From Frankia sp. (lineage in GTDB: Bacteria > Actinomycetota > Actinomycetes > Frankiales > Frankiaceae), in contig JADGHD010000339.1 of the NCBI GenBank assembly GCA_019689615.1, positions 1-5,797 on the forward strand: 5,797 bases of DNA, in the 5' to 3' direction. The notes under the pieces are model-generated. The model was not told the origin of the DNA, made no database searches, and worked only from the letters and a program-made list of their open reading frames with translations. Positions within the stretch are counted from its first letter, which is position 1; each line of letters starts with the position of its first letter. Shown here piece by piece: positions 1 to 5,189 of the stretch. The position numbers and the translations under genes are program-made.

Positions 1-224
1 CGGTTTTCACCTACGCGATCTGGGTGGGGCGCGCGGGACGGGGGGGGGGGGGCGCCAGGGGCACCCGGGCCGACTGCCTGGGCGCGGACCTGCGCCGGGC
101 CCAGGCAGCGCCCGACCTCTATGTCTGCGGCCCGCCGCCGCTCGTCGACTCCGTGCTCGAGGTGGCGCAGCGGCACGCGCTGAGCCCGGAACGCGTCTTC
201 CGGGAGCGGTTCCTGCCCAGCTGA
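1..224 (+). CDS. Ferredoxin-NADP+ reductase-family oxidoreductase, C-terminal end (partial)
   Basis: Only the last 73 residues are present. The frame is open from base 3 through the window edge, and the stop TGA is at 222-224. The fragment contains a D-L-Y-V-C-G-P-P-P-L-V-D-S-V motif, the classic CGPP signature near the C-terminus of FNR-type NAD(P)H-binding domains, and it ends V-F-R-E-R-F-L-P-S. That ending is typical of the electron-transfer reductases of multicomponent oxygenases (phenol, propane or benzoate systems). Such proteins pass electrons from NAD(P)H through FAD to an iron-sulfur centre or partner oxygenase. Domains upstream (FAD-binding, 2Fe-2S) lie outside the window, so the specific system cannot be named. 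Bases 40-52 are a run of 13 G encoding several glycines. The frame looks sensible on both sides (F-T-Y-A-I-W before, A-D-C-L-G-A-D-L after), so the gene is probably intact. The gene is convergent with the next one and seems functionally unrelated to it. Confidence 0.75.
   Translation, partial: VFTYAIWVGRAGRGGGGARGTRADCLGADLRRAQAAPDLYVCGPPPLVDSVLEVAQRHALSPERVFRERFLPS
40..52 (+). repeat. Homopolymer of 13 G
   Basis: There are thirteen consecutive G residues inside the reductase coding region, directly followed by GCGCC-like G/C-rich sequence. The run encodes a short glycine stretch in the coding frame. Long G tracts are prone to replication slippage and to sequencing errors, so the exact length is uncertain. 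Confidence 0.9.
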
Positions 225-276
225 CCGGGGCCGGTCCCGCCCGACGACACGACGGTGGCCGGGGTGAGTGGTCGGG

Positions 277-1107
277 TCATGCGGCGCGGCGCTGGCGTCC
301 GGCTGGCCGTAGCGGGCGGTCGTCGCCGTGGGTGCGGCGAGGGACGACGTCCGGCTGGGCGGCTGGGATGTCGTGCGCTTCGGCGCCCGGGCGGCGCTGT
401 GCGGGGTGCCCTGGCGTGGGTGCCGTCGCCTGGTGGGCGCGGTCGACGAGGTAGACCAGGCCGAGCCCGACGAGGAGCACGGCGTGGGTGGCGACGCGGG
501 CGGGCCGGACCGAGGACGCGAGCAGGTCGTAGGCGGAGAAGCCGGCGAGGATGAGGACGGCTCCGAGGAGGGCGACGAGCAGCCCGCCGGCCCGCCGGGG
601 TTGCAGGGCTGCCCAGAGCATGCCGACGCCCGCCGCGAGGTTCCAGGCGACGGACTCGTTGAACAGGTGGGAGGCGCTCGTCCCGTGTGCCGTCGCCGCG
701 TGGCCGGTGAGCCCGTTGCTGTCCACGATCTGAAGCAGGCCGAGGCCGATCTGCAGCCATCCAATGACGACGAGGATCAGCCGGGCTGTCGAGAACGGCT
801 CGGCGAGGGCGGCACGGCTGCTCGCTCGTTGAGCCGACTGGTGCCGACGTGGGCGTAGCCGGCTGCGGATGGCCACGAACGCGGGTCGCGGCGCCGCGGC
901 GTGGGCGCGCAGTACGGCGGCGGTGAAGTCCGGGGTCGGCAACGCCGGTCCGAGCCGCAACGACCGGGTCAGCGAGATCGCGCGTTCGTGCCAGATTTGG
1001 CAGGAGACACAGGTTCGCAGGTGCTGGTCGACGACCGACGGGTCGGCGTTCTCGGCCTCGCCGTCGATCCTGGCTGAGAGGGCTTCGCGGCACGTGATGC
1101 AGTCCAT
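277..1107 (-). CDS. zf-HC2 zinc-finger membrane protein, probable anti-sigma factor of SigC
   Basis: The product is 276 aa. It starts M-D-C-I-T-C-R-E-A-L-S-A, the usual opening of zf-HC2/ZAS domains, with C3 and C6 and then H29-x3-C33-x2-C36, the zinc-binding anti-sigma signature. A basic linker (about 74-100) leads to four predicted TM helices at about 108-128, 149-168, 174-194 and 205-221, followed by a Pro/Arg-rich cytoplasmic tail. With the N-terminus inside, the TM1-TM2 loop (129-148) lies outside the membrane and carries three histidines (H136, H141, H147). In this family the cytoplasmic zinc domain sequesters an ECF sigma factor and the membrane part senses a signal. The divergent neighbour is sigC, which fits a sigma/anti-sigma pair. 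I chose ATG 1107 over GTG 1185 because the zinc domain begins there and a candidate ECF promoter lies at 1144-1117. Only a weak G-rich stretch precedes the ATG, so the mRNA may be nearly leaderless. The anti-sigma role is inferred. Confidence 0.85.
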   Translation of the reverse strand: MDCITCREALSARIDGEAENADPSVVDQHLRTCVSCQIWHERAISLTRSLRLGPALPTPDFTAAVLRAHAAAPRPAFVAIRSRLRPRRHQSAQRASSRAALAEPFSTARLILVVIGWLQIGLGLLQIVDSNGLTGHAATAHGTSASHLFNESVAWNLAAGVGMLWAALQPRRAGGLLVALLGAVLILAGFSAYDLLASSVRPARVATHAVLLVGLGLVYLVDRAHQATAPTPGHPAQRRPGAEAHDIPAAQPDVVPRRTHGDDRPLRPAGRQRRAA

Positions 1108-1116
1108 TGCCCCACC

Positions 1117-1144
1117 GGTCGTCGAAAGCGGTCGCCTGGTTCCC
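1117..1144 (-). promoter_or_regulatory. Candidate ECF (SigC-type) promoter of the zf-HC2 gene
   Basis: Read on the minus strand, GGGAACC (1144-1138) is followed by 16 nt and then CGACC (1121-1117). This resembles ECF promoters (GGAAC-type -35, CGTC-like -10). The -10 ends 9 nt before the ATG at 1107, so transcription would begin at or just before the start codon. The identical motif with identical spacing lies ahead of the copper genes at 2013-2040. The assignment to SigC is inferred from adjacency. Confidence 0.6.
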
Positions 1145-1258
1145 GACAACCCCCTTCTACCGTCGCTGGCCCTCGCCACCACCACCGGCCGGTACGTCGG
1201 TGCGTCCTCGGTCGCCTGCGCAGGCCCGGTCGATCGTCGACTCGGCTACCGTTGTCCC

Positions 1259-1286
1259 ACGTCGCCGGCACTGGCCCGGGCGACGT
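1259..1286 (+). other. Stem-loop in the sigC upstream region
   Basis: ACGTCGCC (1259-1266) and GGCGACGT (1279-1286) are perfect inverted repeats with 8-bp arms and a 12-nt loop, about 65 nt ahead of the sigC start. If sigC is transcribed from further upstream this would fold in its 5' leader. Its function is unknown and a chance G+C-rich hairpin is possible. Confidence 0.35.
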
Positions 1287-1334
1287 CCTGGTACTCCAGC
1301 AACAAGGCTCGCACCACCTGGCGCGGCCCGAATT

Positions 1335-1340
1335 GGGGAG
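1335..1340 (+). promoter_or_regulatory. Ribosome binding site of sigC
   Basis: GGGGAG lies 10 nt ahead of TTG 1351. It supports this TTG as the start rather than the upstream in-frame TTG at 1252, which would add 33 residues not seen in SigC. Confidence 0.55.
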
Positions 1341-1350
1341 AGATCGGCCC

Positions 1351-1923
1351 TTGACTACGGATGAGGAGGCGGTCACCGCCTGGGCGCTGGCCGCTGGGCG
1401 CGGCGACCGGCGAGCGTTGGAGTCGTTCGTGCGGGCCACCCAGCGCGACGTCTGGCGTTTCATCGCCTACCTCGCCAGTCCGGCGGTCGCGGACGACCTG
1501 ACCCAGGAGACCTACCTGCGGGCGCTGCGGAGCCTGCCGACGTTCTCGGCCGCTTCGTCCGCGCGGACGTGGCTGCTGTCGATCGCGAGACGGACGGTGG
1601 TCGACGACATCCGGGCCAGGGTGCGCCAACCACGGAGGACGACCGATGGCGACTGGGAGGCGGCGGCCGAGCGCGCGCAGGCGCTGGCGCCGCCGGCGGC
1701 TGGCTTCGAGGACCTCGTCGAGACGAATCTCATGCTCGCCGCGCTGGACGCCGACCGCCGGGAGGCCCTGGTGCTCACCCAGCTGATCGGCCTGTCGTAC
1801 GCGGAGGCCGCCGTGGTCTGCGGCTGCCCGGTCGGCACGATCCGCTCACGCGTCGCCCGAGCCCGCGACGACCTGCTGAGCTGGGCGCATCCAGATCTCA
1901 ACGAGGGCACCGGCGGCAACTGA
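1351..1923 (+). CDS. sigC: RNA polymerase ECF sigma factor SigC
   Basis: The product is 190 aa, close to the 185 or so of Mycobacterium tuberculosis SigC, and it resembles that protein along its whole length. Region 2 covers about 20-90 and includes Q-R-D-V-W-R-F, A-D-D-L-T-Q-E-T-Y-L-R-A (47-58) and S-A-R-T-W-L-L-S-I-A-R-R (70-81), which bind core polymerase and the -10 element. Region 4 covers about 120-176, with the helix-turn-helix L-S-Y-A-E-A-A-V-V-C-G-C-P-V-G-T-I-R-S-R (148-167) for the -35 element. The V-C-G-C-P-V-G-T-I-R-S-R string matches mycobacterial SigC very closely. ECF factors redirect RNA polymerase to a small regulon, and mycobacterial SigC has been linked to copper acquisition. 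The start is TTG with an RBS at 1335-1340. The gene is divergent from the zf-HC2 gene, and a copper-handling operon follows on the same strand. No obvious copy of the GGGAACC/CGACC promoter precedes sigC itself, so autoregulation is not evident. Confidence 0.93.
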   Translation: MTTDEEAVTAWALAAGRGDRRALESFVRATQRDVWRFIAYLASPAVADDLTQETYLRALRSLPTFSAASSARTWLLSIARRTVVDDIRARVRQPRRTTDGDWEAAAERAQALAPPAAGFEDLVETNLMLAALDADRREALVLTQLIGLSYAEAAVVCGCPVGTIRSRVARARDDLLSWAHPDLNEGTGGN

Positions 1924-1938
1924 CCGCCAGCCCGGCGC

Positions 1939-1963
1939 CCCAGTCGGCGCGCCGTGGACTGGG
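1939..1963 (+). terminator. Terminator-like hairpin after sigC
   Basis: CCCAGTC (1939-1945) and GACTGGG (1957-1963) are perfect 7-bp inverted repeats with an 11-nt G+C-rich loop, starting 16 nt after the sigC stop. There is no T-tract, which is common in high-G+C actinobacteria, so termination is plausible but unproven. It would separate sigC from the copC transcript. Confidence 0.4.
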
Positions 1964-2012
1964 TGATGGTCCGGCTTGAGTCGATCGTTGTTGTGCCGGT
2001 GGGGTTGGTGGC

Positions 2013-2040
2013 GGGAACCCTGACCGGCATCCGCACGACC
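2013..2040 (+). promoter_or_regulatory. Candidate ECF (SigC-type) promoter of the copper operon
   Basis: GGGAACC (2013-2019), 16 nt, then CGACC (2036-2040), base-for-base the same two blocks and spacing as the promoter candidate of the zf-HC2 gene. Transcription would start near 2045-2050. That is after the ATG at 2042, which argues against that ATG as the copC start and implies a 5' leader of about 320 nt before GTG 2366. Confidence 0.6.
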
Positions 2041-2161
2041 AATGAACGACACCCGGACGGAGCGCGCCGACCTCGCGCGACCGACCGTGCCGGACTGGTG
2101 GAGGGTCGTTCGTTTCGTGCGTGCAGTGGGGCAGGAGCCGTCGGCAGGGGCTGCCAGGGAC

Positions 2162-2181
2162 GCGGCTGACGAGTCAGCCGC
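2162..2181. repeat. 20-bp perfect inverted repeat (operator or hairpin)
   Basis: GCGGCTGAC (2162-2170), GA, GTCAGCCGC (2173-2181): two perfect 9-bp arms with a 2-nt spacer. The close spacing is typical of a binding site for a dimeric regulator, though as RNA it could also fold with a larger loop. It does not resemble the CsoR, CopY or CueR operators I know. Confidence 0.6.
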
Positions 2182-2280
2182 CGAGACAACAGACGTCGCG
2201 GCCGTGGCCGTTATCGCCGCGGCGGGCACCGAAGCGGGTCGACTTCGCCGACTGGCCGGTGCTGGCAAAGCTGACCAGGC

Positions 2281-2297
2281 TCGGGGTGCGACCCCGA
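2281..2297 (+). other. Hairpin in the copC leader
   Basis: TCGGGGT (2281-2287), GCG, ACCCCGA (2291-2297): a perfect 7-bp stem with a 3-nt loop, about 70 nt ahead of GTG 2366. No T-tract follows. It could act as an attenuator or a stabilising structure, or it may be incidental. Confidence 0.4.
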
Positions 2298-2365
2298 CCG
2301 TCCACCCCCGTGGCGGTGGCCCTTCCCGGCCGGCCCACGCCGTCCGCCGCGGCGCGAACGCCGTC

Positions 2366-3109
2366 GTGGCTGCTACCGACCCCGGTCGGAGGGCGGGACG
2401 GCGGGCGGGCGTGCTCGTCGCCGCGCTGGTGTTCGCGCTCGCCGGCATCGTGGTGGCCGCGGCCGGGCCGGCGTCGGCGCACAGCCAGCTCGTCTCCAGC
2501 AGCCCCGCGGCGGGCGAGCAACTCGCCGCATCCCCGTCGGCGGTGGAACTGCGGTTCTCCCAGGACCTGCTGACGGTCGGCACGGTCGTCATCGTCGCCG
2601 ACACCGCCGGAGCGACCTGGACGAGCGGGGATCCCACCGTCGCCGGGGCGGTGCTCACCGCGCCGCTGAAGGAGGACCTCCCCAGCGGGAGCTACCAGAT
2701 CCGCTGGCGCGTCGTCTCCGCGGACGGTCACCCGGTCAGCGGCGCCATCCCGTTCACCGTCGGCACGCCGGCGCCCGGACAGGCAGCCATGCCGTCCGCC
2801 ACCACGTGGGCCGGGGTTGGTCCAGCCCCGGCGACCACGTCGACAGCGACGGCCGGGTCCGGCGCATCGTCCGACTCCGACGACACCCAGGCGGCGGGCG
2901 ACGACGGCGGCGGCAGCAGCAGCGGAGGCCCCCTTCGCCTGCTGGTGGTCGGCGGCCTTGGTGCCCTCGTGGCGCTCGCTCTGCTCGGGCTGGTCGAGAC
3001 GGTCCGGCACCGGGCCCGACGCCGCATTCACGACACGGGCAGTGCCACTGCGGCCACAGAGCAGCCCGCGGGCACGGGCCAGGCCGGGCACACCTCCGGC
3101 CCGATCTGA
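2366..3109 (+). CDS. copC: CopC-family Cu(II)-binding protein, signal peptide plus C-terminal membrane anchor
   Basis: From GTG 2366 the product is 247 aa. A signal peptide (1-38, with an R-R-A-G-R-R n-region, a hydrophobic core and A-S-A before the cut) is followed by mature protein starting H-S-Q-L-V-S-S-S-P-A-A-G. The new N-terminal His39 is the expected first Cu(II) ligand. R-F-S-Q-D-L-L-T-V-G and W-R-V-V-S-A-D-G-H-P-V-S-G are classic CopC motifs; Asp120 and His122 (mature 82 and 84) fit the other Cu(II) ligands. No Met-rich Cu(I) site is present, so it looks like a Cu(II)-only CopC. A Ser/Thr/Asp/Gly linker (about 133-188) leads to one TM helix (190-211) and a short basic cytoplasmic tail. 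It probably binds copper at the outer membrane face and hands it to, or receives it from, PCuAC. The start is uncertain: no clear RBS precedes 2366, and the frame is open back to ATG 2042. 2366 is chosen because it gives a normal signal peptide. Confidence 0.85.
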   Translation: MAATDPGRRAGRRAGVLVAALVFALAGIVVAAAGPASAHSQLVSSSPAAGEQLAASPSAVELRFSQDLLTVGTVVIVADTAGATWTSGDPTVAGAVLTAPLKEDLPSGSYQIRWRVVSADGHPVSGAIPFTVGTPAPGQAAMPSATTWAGVGPAPATTSTATAGSGASSDSDDTQAAGDDGGGSSSGGPLRLLVVGGLGALVALALLGLVETVRHRARRRIHDTGSATAATEQPAGTGQAGHTSGPI

Positions 3110-3124
3110 CGATCACCTGCTGGC

Positions 3125-3148
3125 ACACGAAGACACGAAGAGAAGGAA
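3125..3148 (+). promoter_or_regulatory. Purine-rich RBS region of the PCuAC gene with a tandem octamer
   Basis: ACACGAAG occurs twice head-to-tail (3125-3140) and is followed by AAGGAA (3143-3148), the likely Shine-Dalgarno, about 10-11 nt before ATG 3159. The A/G-rich stretch stands out in G+C-rich surroundings and probably favours strong translation. Confidence 0.55.
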
Positions 3149-3158
3149 AGCGGCCCTC

Positions 3159-3749
3159 ATGCGACGTTTCACAGCCCGTCTCGGTGTACTCGCCGGTGCG
3201 GCGGTACTGGTCCTGGCCGGCTGCGGCTCGGACAGCGGACCGACACCCGTCGAGCAGACCCCGCGGCCCGCGGGCGACGTCGTCACGATCGAGAACGCCT
3301 GGGTGAAGGCCGCCCCCGATGGCATGTCCGCGGCGTTCGGGGACCTGCACAACAGCGGCAGCCAGGACGCGACGATCATCTCGGTGACCAGTCCGGCGTC
3401 CCCGGCGATGGAGCTGCACGAGACCGTGCAGAACGCGGCCGGGGAGATGGTCATGCAGCCGCGCAGGGGTGGCTTCGTCGTGCCCGCGGGCGCCACCCTG
3501 AGCCTCAGGCCGGGTGGCGACCACTTCATGCTGATGGACCTCGCCGGACCGATCGCGGCCGGTGACGAGGTCACGTTCACGGTCACGTTCTCGGACCGGT
3601 CCACGCTCACGTTCACCGCGCCGGCGAAGGACTACTCCGGCGCCAATGAGACCTACGAGGGCGGCGGCATGCCGATGGGCGGCATGGGCAGCGGCACGCC
3701 AGCACCCGCCGCGGCGACGACGGCACCGACGACGGCGGACGCTCGCTGA
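3159..3749 (+). CDS. PCuAC-type periplasmic/extracellular copper chaperone lipoprotein
   Basis: The product is 196 aa. A short lipoprotein signal ends L-A-G-C with lipidated Cys22. The PCuAC (DUF461) domain spans about 40-155 and opens V-T-I-E-N-A-W-V-K. The Cu(I) site is visible as M84-E-L-H87, M99 (M97 nearby) and D-H122-F-M124-L-M, matching the family H...M...H-x-M pattern. The H87-M99 loop is one residue longer than in the usual form. These chaperones carry Cu(I) outside the membrane, for example toward Sco and cytochrome oxidase; the Streptomyces relative is called ECuC. The C-terminus adds M-P-M-G-G-M-G (171-177) and an Ala/Thr/Pro tail, giving possible extra thioether ligands. It lies 49 bp after copC, and its stop TGA shares one base with the DyP ATG (TGATG), so translation is probably coupled. 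It is likely transcribed from the candidate promoter at 2013-2040. No Sco gene is visible in the window. Confidence 0.92.
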   Translation: MRRFTARLGVLAGAAVLVLAGCGSDSGPTPVEQTPRPAGDVVTIENAWVKAAPDGMSAAFGDLHNSGSQDATIISVTSPASPAMELHETVQNAAGEMVMQPRRGGFVVPAGATLSLRPGGDHFMLMDLAGPIAAGDEVTFTVTFSDRSTLTFTAPAKDYSGANETYEGGGMPMGGMGSGTPAPAAATTAPTTADAR

Positions 3750-4987
3750 TGTCCGCTGGCCAGGCGAATCGCCCTGGTCTGAGCCGGCGGCGGCTGCTCA
3801 CCGCGGCAGCCCTCGCCGGCGGCGGCGCTGCCGCCGCGGTCGCCGCCGACCAGGCCATCCACCAGGGCGGGGACAGCGCTCCCGTACCAGCACCGGATGC
3901 CGCCGCGCTGGCCGGCACGTCGACCACGCCGTTCTACGGGCCGCACCAGGCAGGCATCGACACCCCGCCGCTGGCACACGCCGCGTTCGTCGCCCTGGAC
4001 CTGCATGACGACGTCGACCGCGACGGGCTGCGCCGGCTGATGCGCATCCTCACCGATGACGCCGCCCGCCTCACCCAGGGTGAAGCAGCCCTCGCGGACT
4101 CCGAGCCCGAACTCGGCTCCGTGCCGGCCCGGCTGACCGTCACCTTCGGGTTCGGCCCCCGGCTGGTGGCCCGCGCCGTCGGCGACGCCGCCCTGCCGCC
4201 GTGGCTCGGCCCGCTGCCGGCGTTCACCATCGACCGCCTCGACCCGGCGTGGACCGGCGGCGACCTGCTGCTCCAGATCGCGGCGGACGACCCCGTCACC
4301 GTCGCCCACACGGCCCGGATGCTGCTCAAGGACAGCCGCGGCTTCGCCAGCGTGCGCTGGCGGCAGGCCGGGTTCCGCCGCGCCCACGGCTCCGAGCCGG
4401 CAGGCACCACCATGCGCAACCTGTTCGGGCAGGTCGACGGAACCGTCAACCCGACTCCCGGCACCGACGAGTTCGACCGCGTCGTCTGGTGCGGCCGGGA
4501 CAGCGGCTGGCTCGCCGGCGGCAGCAGCCTCGTGCTGCGCCGCATCAGCATGGATCTCGACCGGTGGGACGCGCTCGATCGATCCGGAAGAGAGCAGGCC
4601 ATCGGCCGGACGCTGACGAACGGCGCCCCGCTGACCGGGACCCAGGAACACGACGAGCCGGACTTCACGGCCACCACGGCCCTCGGCTTCCCGGTGATCC
4701 CCGAGTTCTCCCACGTCCGCCGCGCCCGCTCCGACAACCCAGCAGAGAAGATCTTCCGGCGCTCCTACAACTACGACGACGCCCCCGCGCCAGGGCAGAT
4801 CTCGAACTCCGGGCTGCTCTTCGCCTCCTACCAGGCCGACGTGCACGCCCAGTTCGTGCCGATCCAACGCCGCCTCGACGAGCTCGACCTGCTCAACCAG
4901 TGGACCACCCCGGTCGGCTCCGCCGTCTTCGCCATCCCACCCGGCTGCGACCGCGGCGGCTACATCGGCGAAACCCTTCTGAGCTGA
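3749..4987 (+). CDS. Tat-exported DyP-type haem peroxidase (EfeB/DtpA-like)
   Basis: The product is 412 aa, normal for secreted DyPs. It begins with a Tat signal, S12-R-R-R-L-L followed by an Ala/Gly-rich hydrophobic stretch to about residue 33, so it should be exported folded with haem. The family motif G-x-x-D-G is G227-Q-V-D230-G, with D230 the distal catalytic acid. H322 in E-F-S-H-V-R-R is the expected proximal haem ligand, and R337 or R338 in I-F-R-R-S-Y-N-Y is the distal arginine. The C-terminal G-C-D-R-G-G-Y-I-G-E-T-L-L block is also typical. DyPs use H2O2 to oxidise dyes and other substrates. EfeB members work with EfeU/EfeO in iron uptake, but those genes are absent here. The copper neighbours instead match the Streptomyces DtpA context, where the peroxidase works with ECuC and Sco in copper-enzyme (GlxA) maturation. 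The ATG overlaps the PCuAC stop, indicating one operon. The substrate is unknown. Confidence 0.93.
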   Translation: MSAGQANRPGLSRRRLLTAAALAGGGAAAAVAADQAIHQGGDSAPVPAPDAAALAGTSTTPFYGPHQAGIDTPPLAHAAFVALDLHDDVDRDGLRRLMRILTDDAARLTQGEAALADSEPELGSVPARLTVTFGFGPRLVARAVGDAALPPWLGPLPAFTIDRLDPAWTGGDLLLQIAADDPVTVAHTARMLLKDSRGFASVRWRQAGFRRAHGSEPAGTTMRNLFGQVDGTVNPTPGTDEFDRVVWCGRDSGWLAGGSSLVLRRISMDLDRWDALDRSGREQAIGRTLTNGAPLTGTQEHDEPDFTATTALGFPVIPEFSHVRRARSDNPAEKIFRRSYNYDDAPAPGQISNSGLLFASYQADVHAQFVPIQRRLDELDLLNQWTTPVGSAVFAIPPGCDRGGYIGETLLS

Positions 4988-5133
4988 CAGACCGCCAGCG
5001 GCCGGCCAACAGGCGCGTTGATTCGGCCAGGCCGAGGGCTGGGAATTCTGCCGTGTTATCGCACCGGAATTTCAACATTCGCGGCCAACGATTCTCTGAC
5101 AACCCGCTGCCGAGATGTGGCCGCAAGTCGTTC

Positions 5134-5151
5134 CGATCCGGATCGTATGCT
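5134..5151 (+). promoter_or_regulatory. 12-bp palindrome abutting a -10-like box upstream of cobF
   Basis: CGATCCGGATCG (5134-5145) is a perfect palindrome directly followed by TATGCT (5146-5151), which fits the actinobacterial -10 pattern TANNNT about 38 nt ahead of the cobF start. No good -35 is seen. A dimeric regulator bound here would block or reshape the promoter. The assignment is tentative. Confidence 0.3.
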
Positions 5152-5177
5152 TGAACCCGGTGCCGCGATCGATTCGT

Positions 5178-5186
5178 GGGAGGTGA
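5178..5186 (+). promoter_or_regulatory. Strong Shine-Dalgarno of cobF
   Basis: GGGAGGTGA is nearly the full complement of the 16S rRNA 3' end, with GGAGG ending 6 nt before GTG 5190. It fixes the start at 5190 rather than the internal ATG at 5292, where homology to CobF begins. Confidence 0.8.
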
Positions 5187-5189
5187 GCC

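Larger units (their letters stand above)
2041..2365 (+). other. Putative structured leader of the copper operon (or 5' extension of copC)
   Basis: No recognisable gene is seen here. The copC frame stays open back to an ATG at 2042, but the predicted peptide is low-complexity Ala/Arg/Gly with no known domain and would place about 120 residues ahead of a signal peptide. A GGAGG at 2100-2104 lies 12 nt before an in-frame GTG at 2117, so a longer product is not excluded. The stretch contains a 20-bp inverted repeat (2162-2181), a small GGCAG/CTGCC hairpin (2143-2155) and a 7-bp-stem hairpin (2281-2297). Together with the upstream promoter candidate, this favours a long untranslated leader. Confidence 0.4.
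4988..5189. other. Intergenic region between the DyP gene and cobF
   Basis: 202 bp with no credible gene. Bases 5040-5110 are noticeably more A+T-rich than the rest of the window, as expected for a promoter region. An interrupted palindrome, TCGGCC-A-GGCCGA, lies at 5023-5035. I see no clear B12-box or cobalamin riboswitch and no convincing terminator hairpin for the DyP operon. Confidence 0.5.

Noticed and set aside
223..236. GACCGG-GG-CCGGTC as a terminator of the reductase gene
   Set aside because: The spacer is only 2 nt, it overlaps the stop codon and no T-tract follows; too weak to call.
1108..1185. Longer zf-HC2 protein from GTG 1185 (minus strand)
   Set aside because: The zinc domain begins at ATG 1107, and the promoter-like motif would lie inside the longer reading.
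1184..1193. ACCGGCCGGT palindrome between sigC and the zf-HC2 gene
   Set aside because: A 10-bp G+C palindrome is common by chance in this composition and does not align with any promoter element found.
1252..1350. Longer sigC reading from TTG 1252
   Set aside because: The extra 33 residues do not resemble SigC, no RBS precedes TTG 1252, and a good RBS precedes TTG 1351.
2121..2573. Alternative plus-frame ORF overlapping the copC leader
   Set aside because: It contains a protein-like patch (K-R-V-D-F-A-D-W-P-V-L) but no family resemblance, and its second half is a clear shadow of copC.
1846..2658. Minus-strand ORF across the sigC end, the copC leader and the copC start
   Set aside because: It is low-complexity Ala/Thr/Pro with no domain, and is explained as the complement of G+C-rich codons of copC.
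3653..4867. Long minus-strand ORF opposite the DyP gene (404 aa)
   Set aside because: It is the antisense shadow of a clearly identified peroxidase; its composition is Gly/Ala/Arg/Val-rich with no motif.
5041..5066. GGGAATT as a third SigC-type promoter, ahead of cobF
   Set aside because: No CGACC or CGT-type -10 lies at 15-20 nt spacing.
4988..5189. Cobalamin riboswitch upstream of cobF
   Set aside because: No B12-box-like sequence is visible and the gap is short for the full element; a covariance search would decide.
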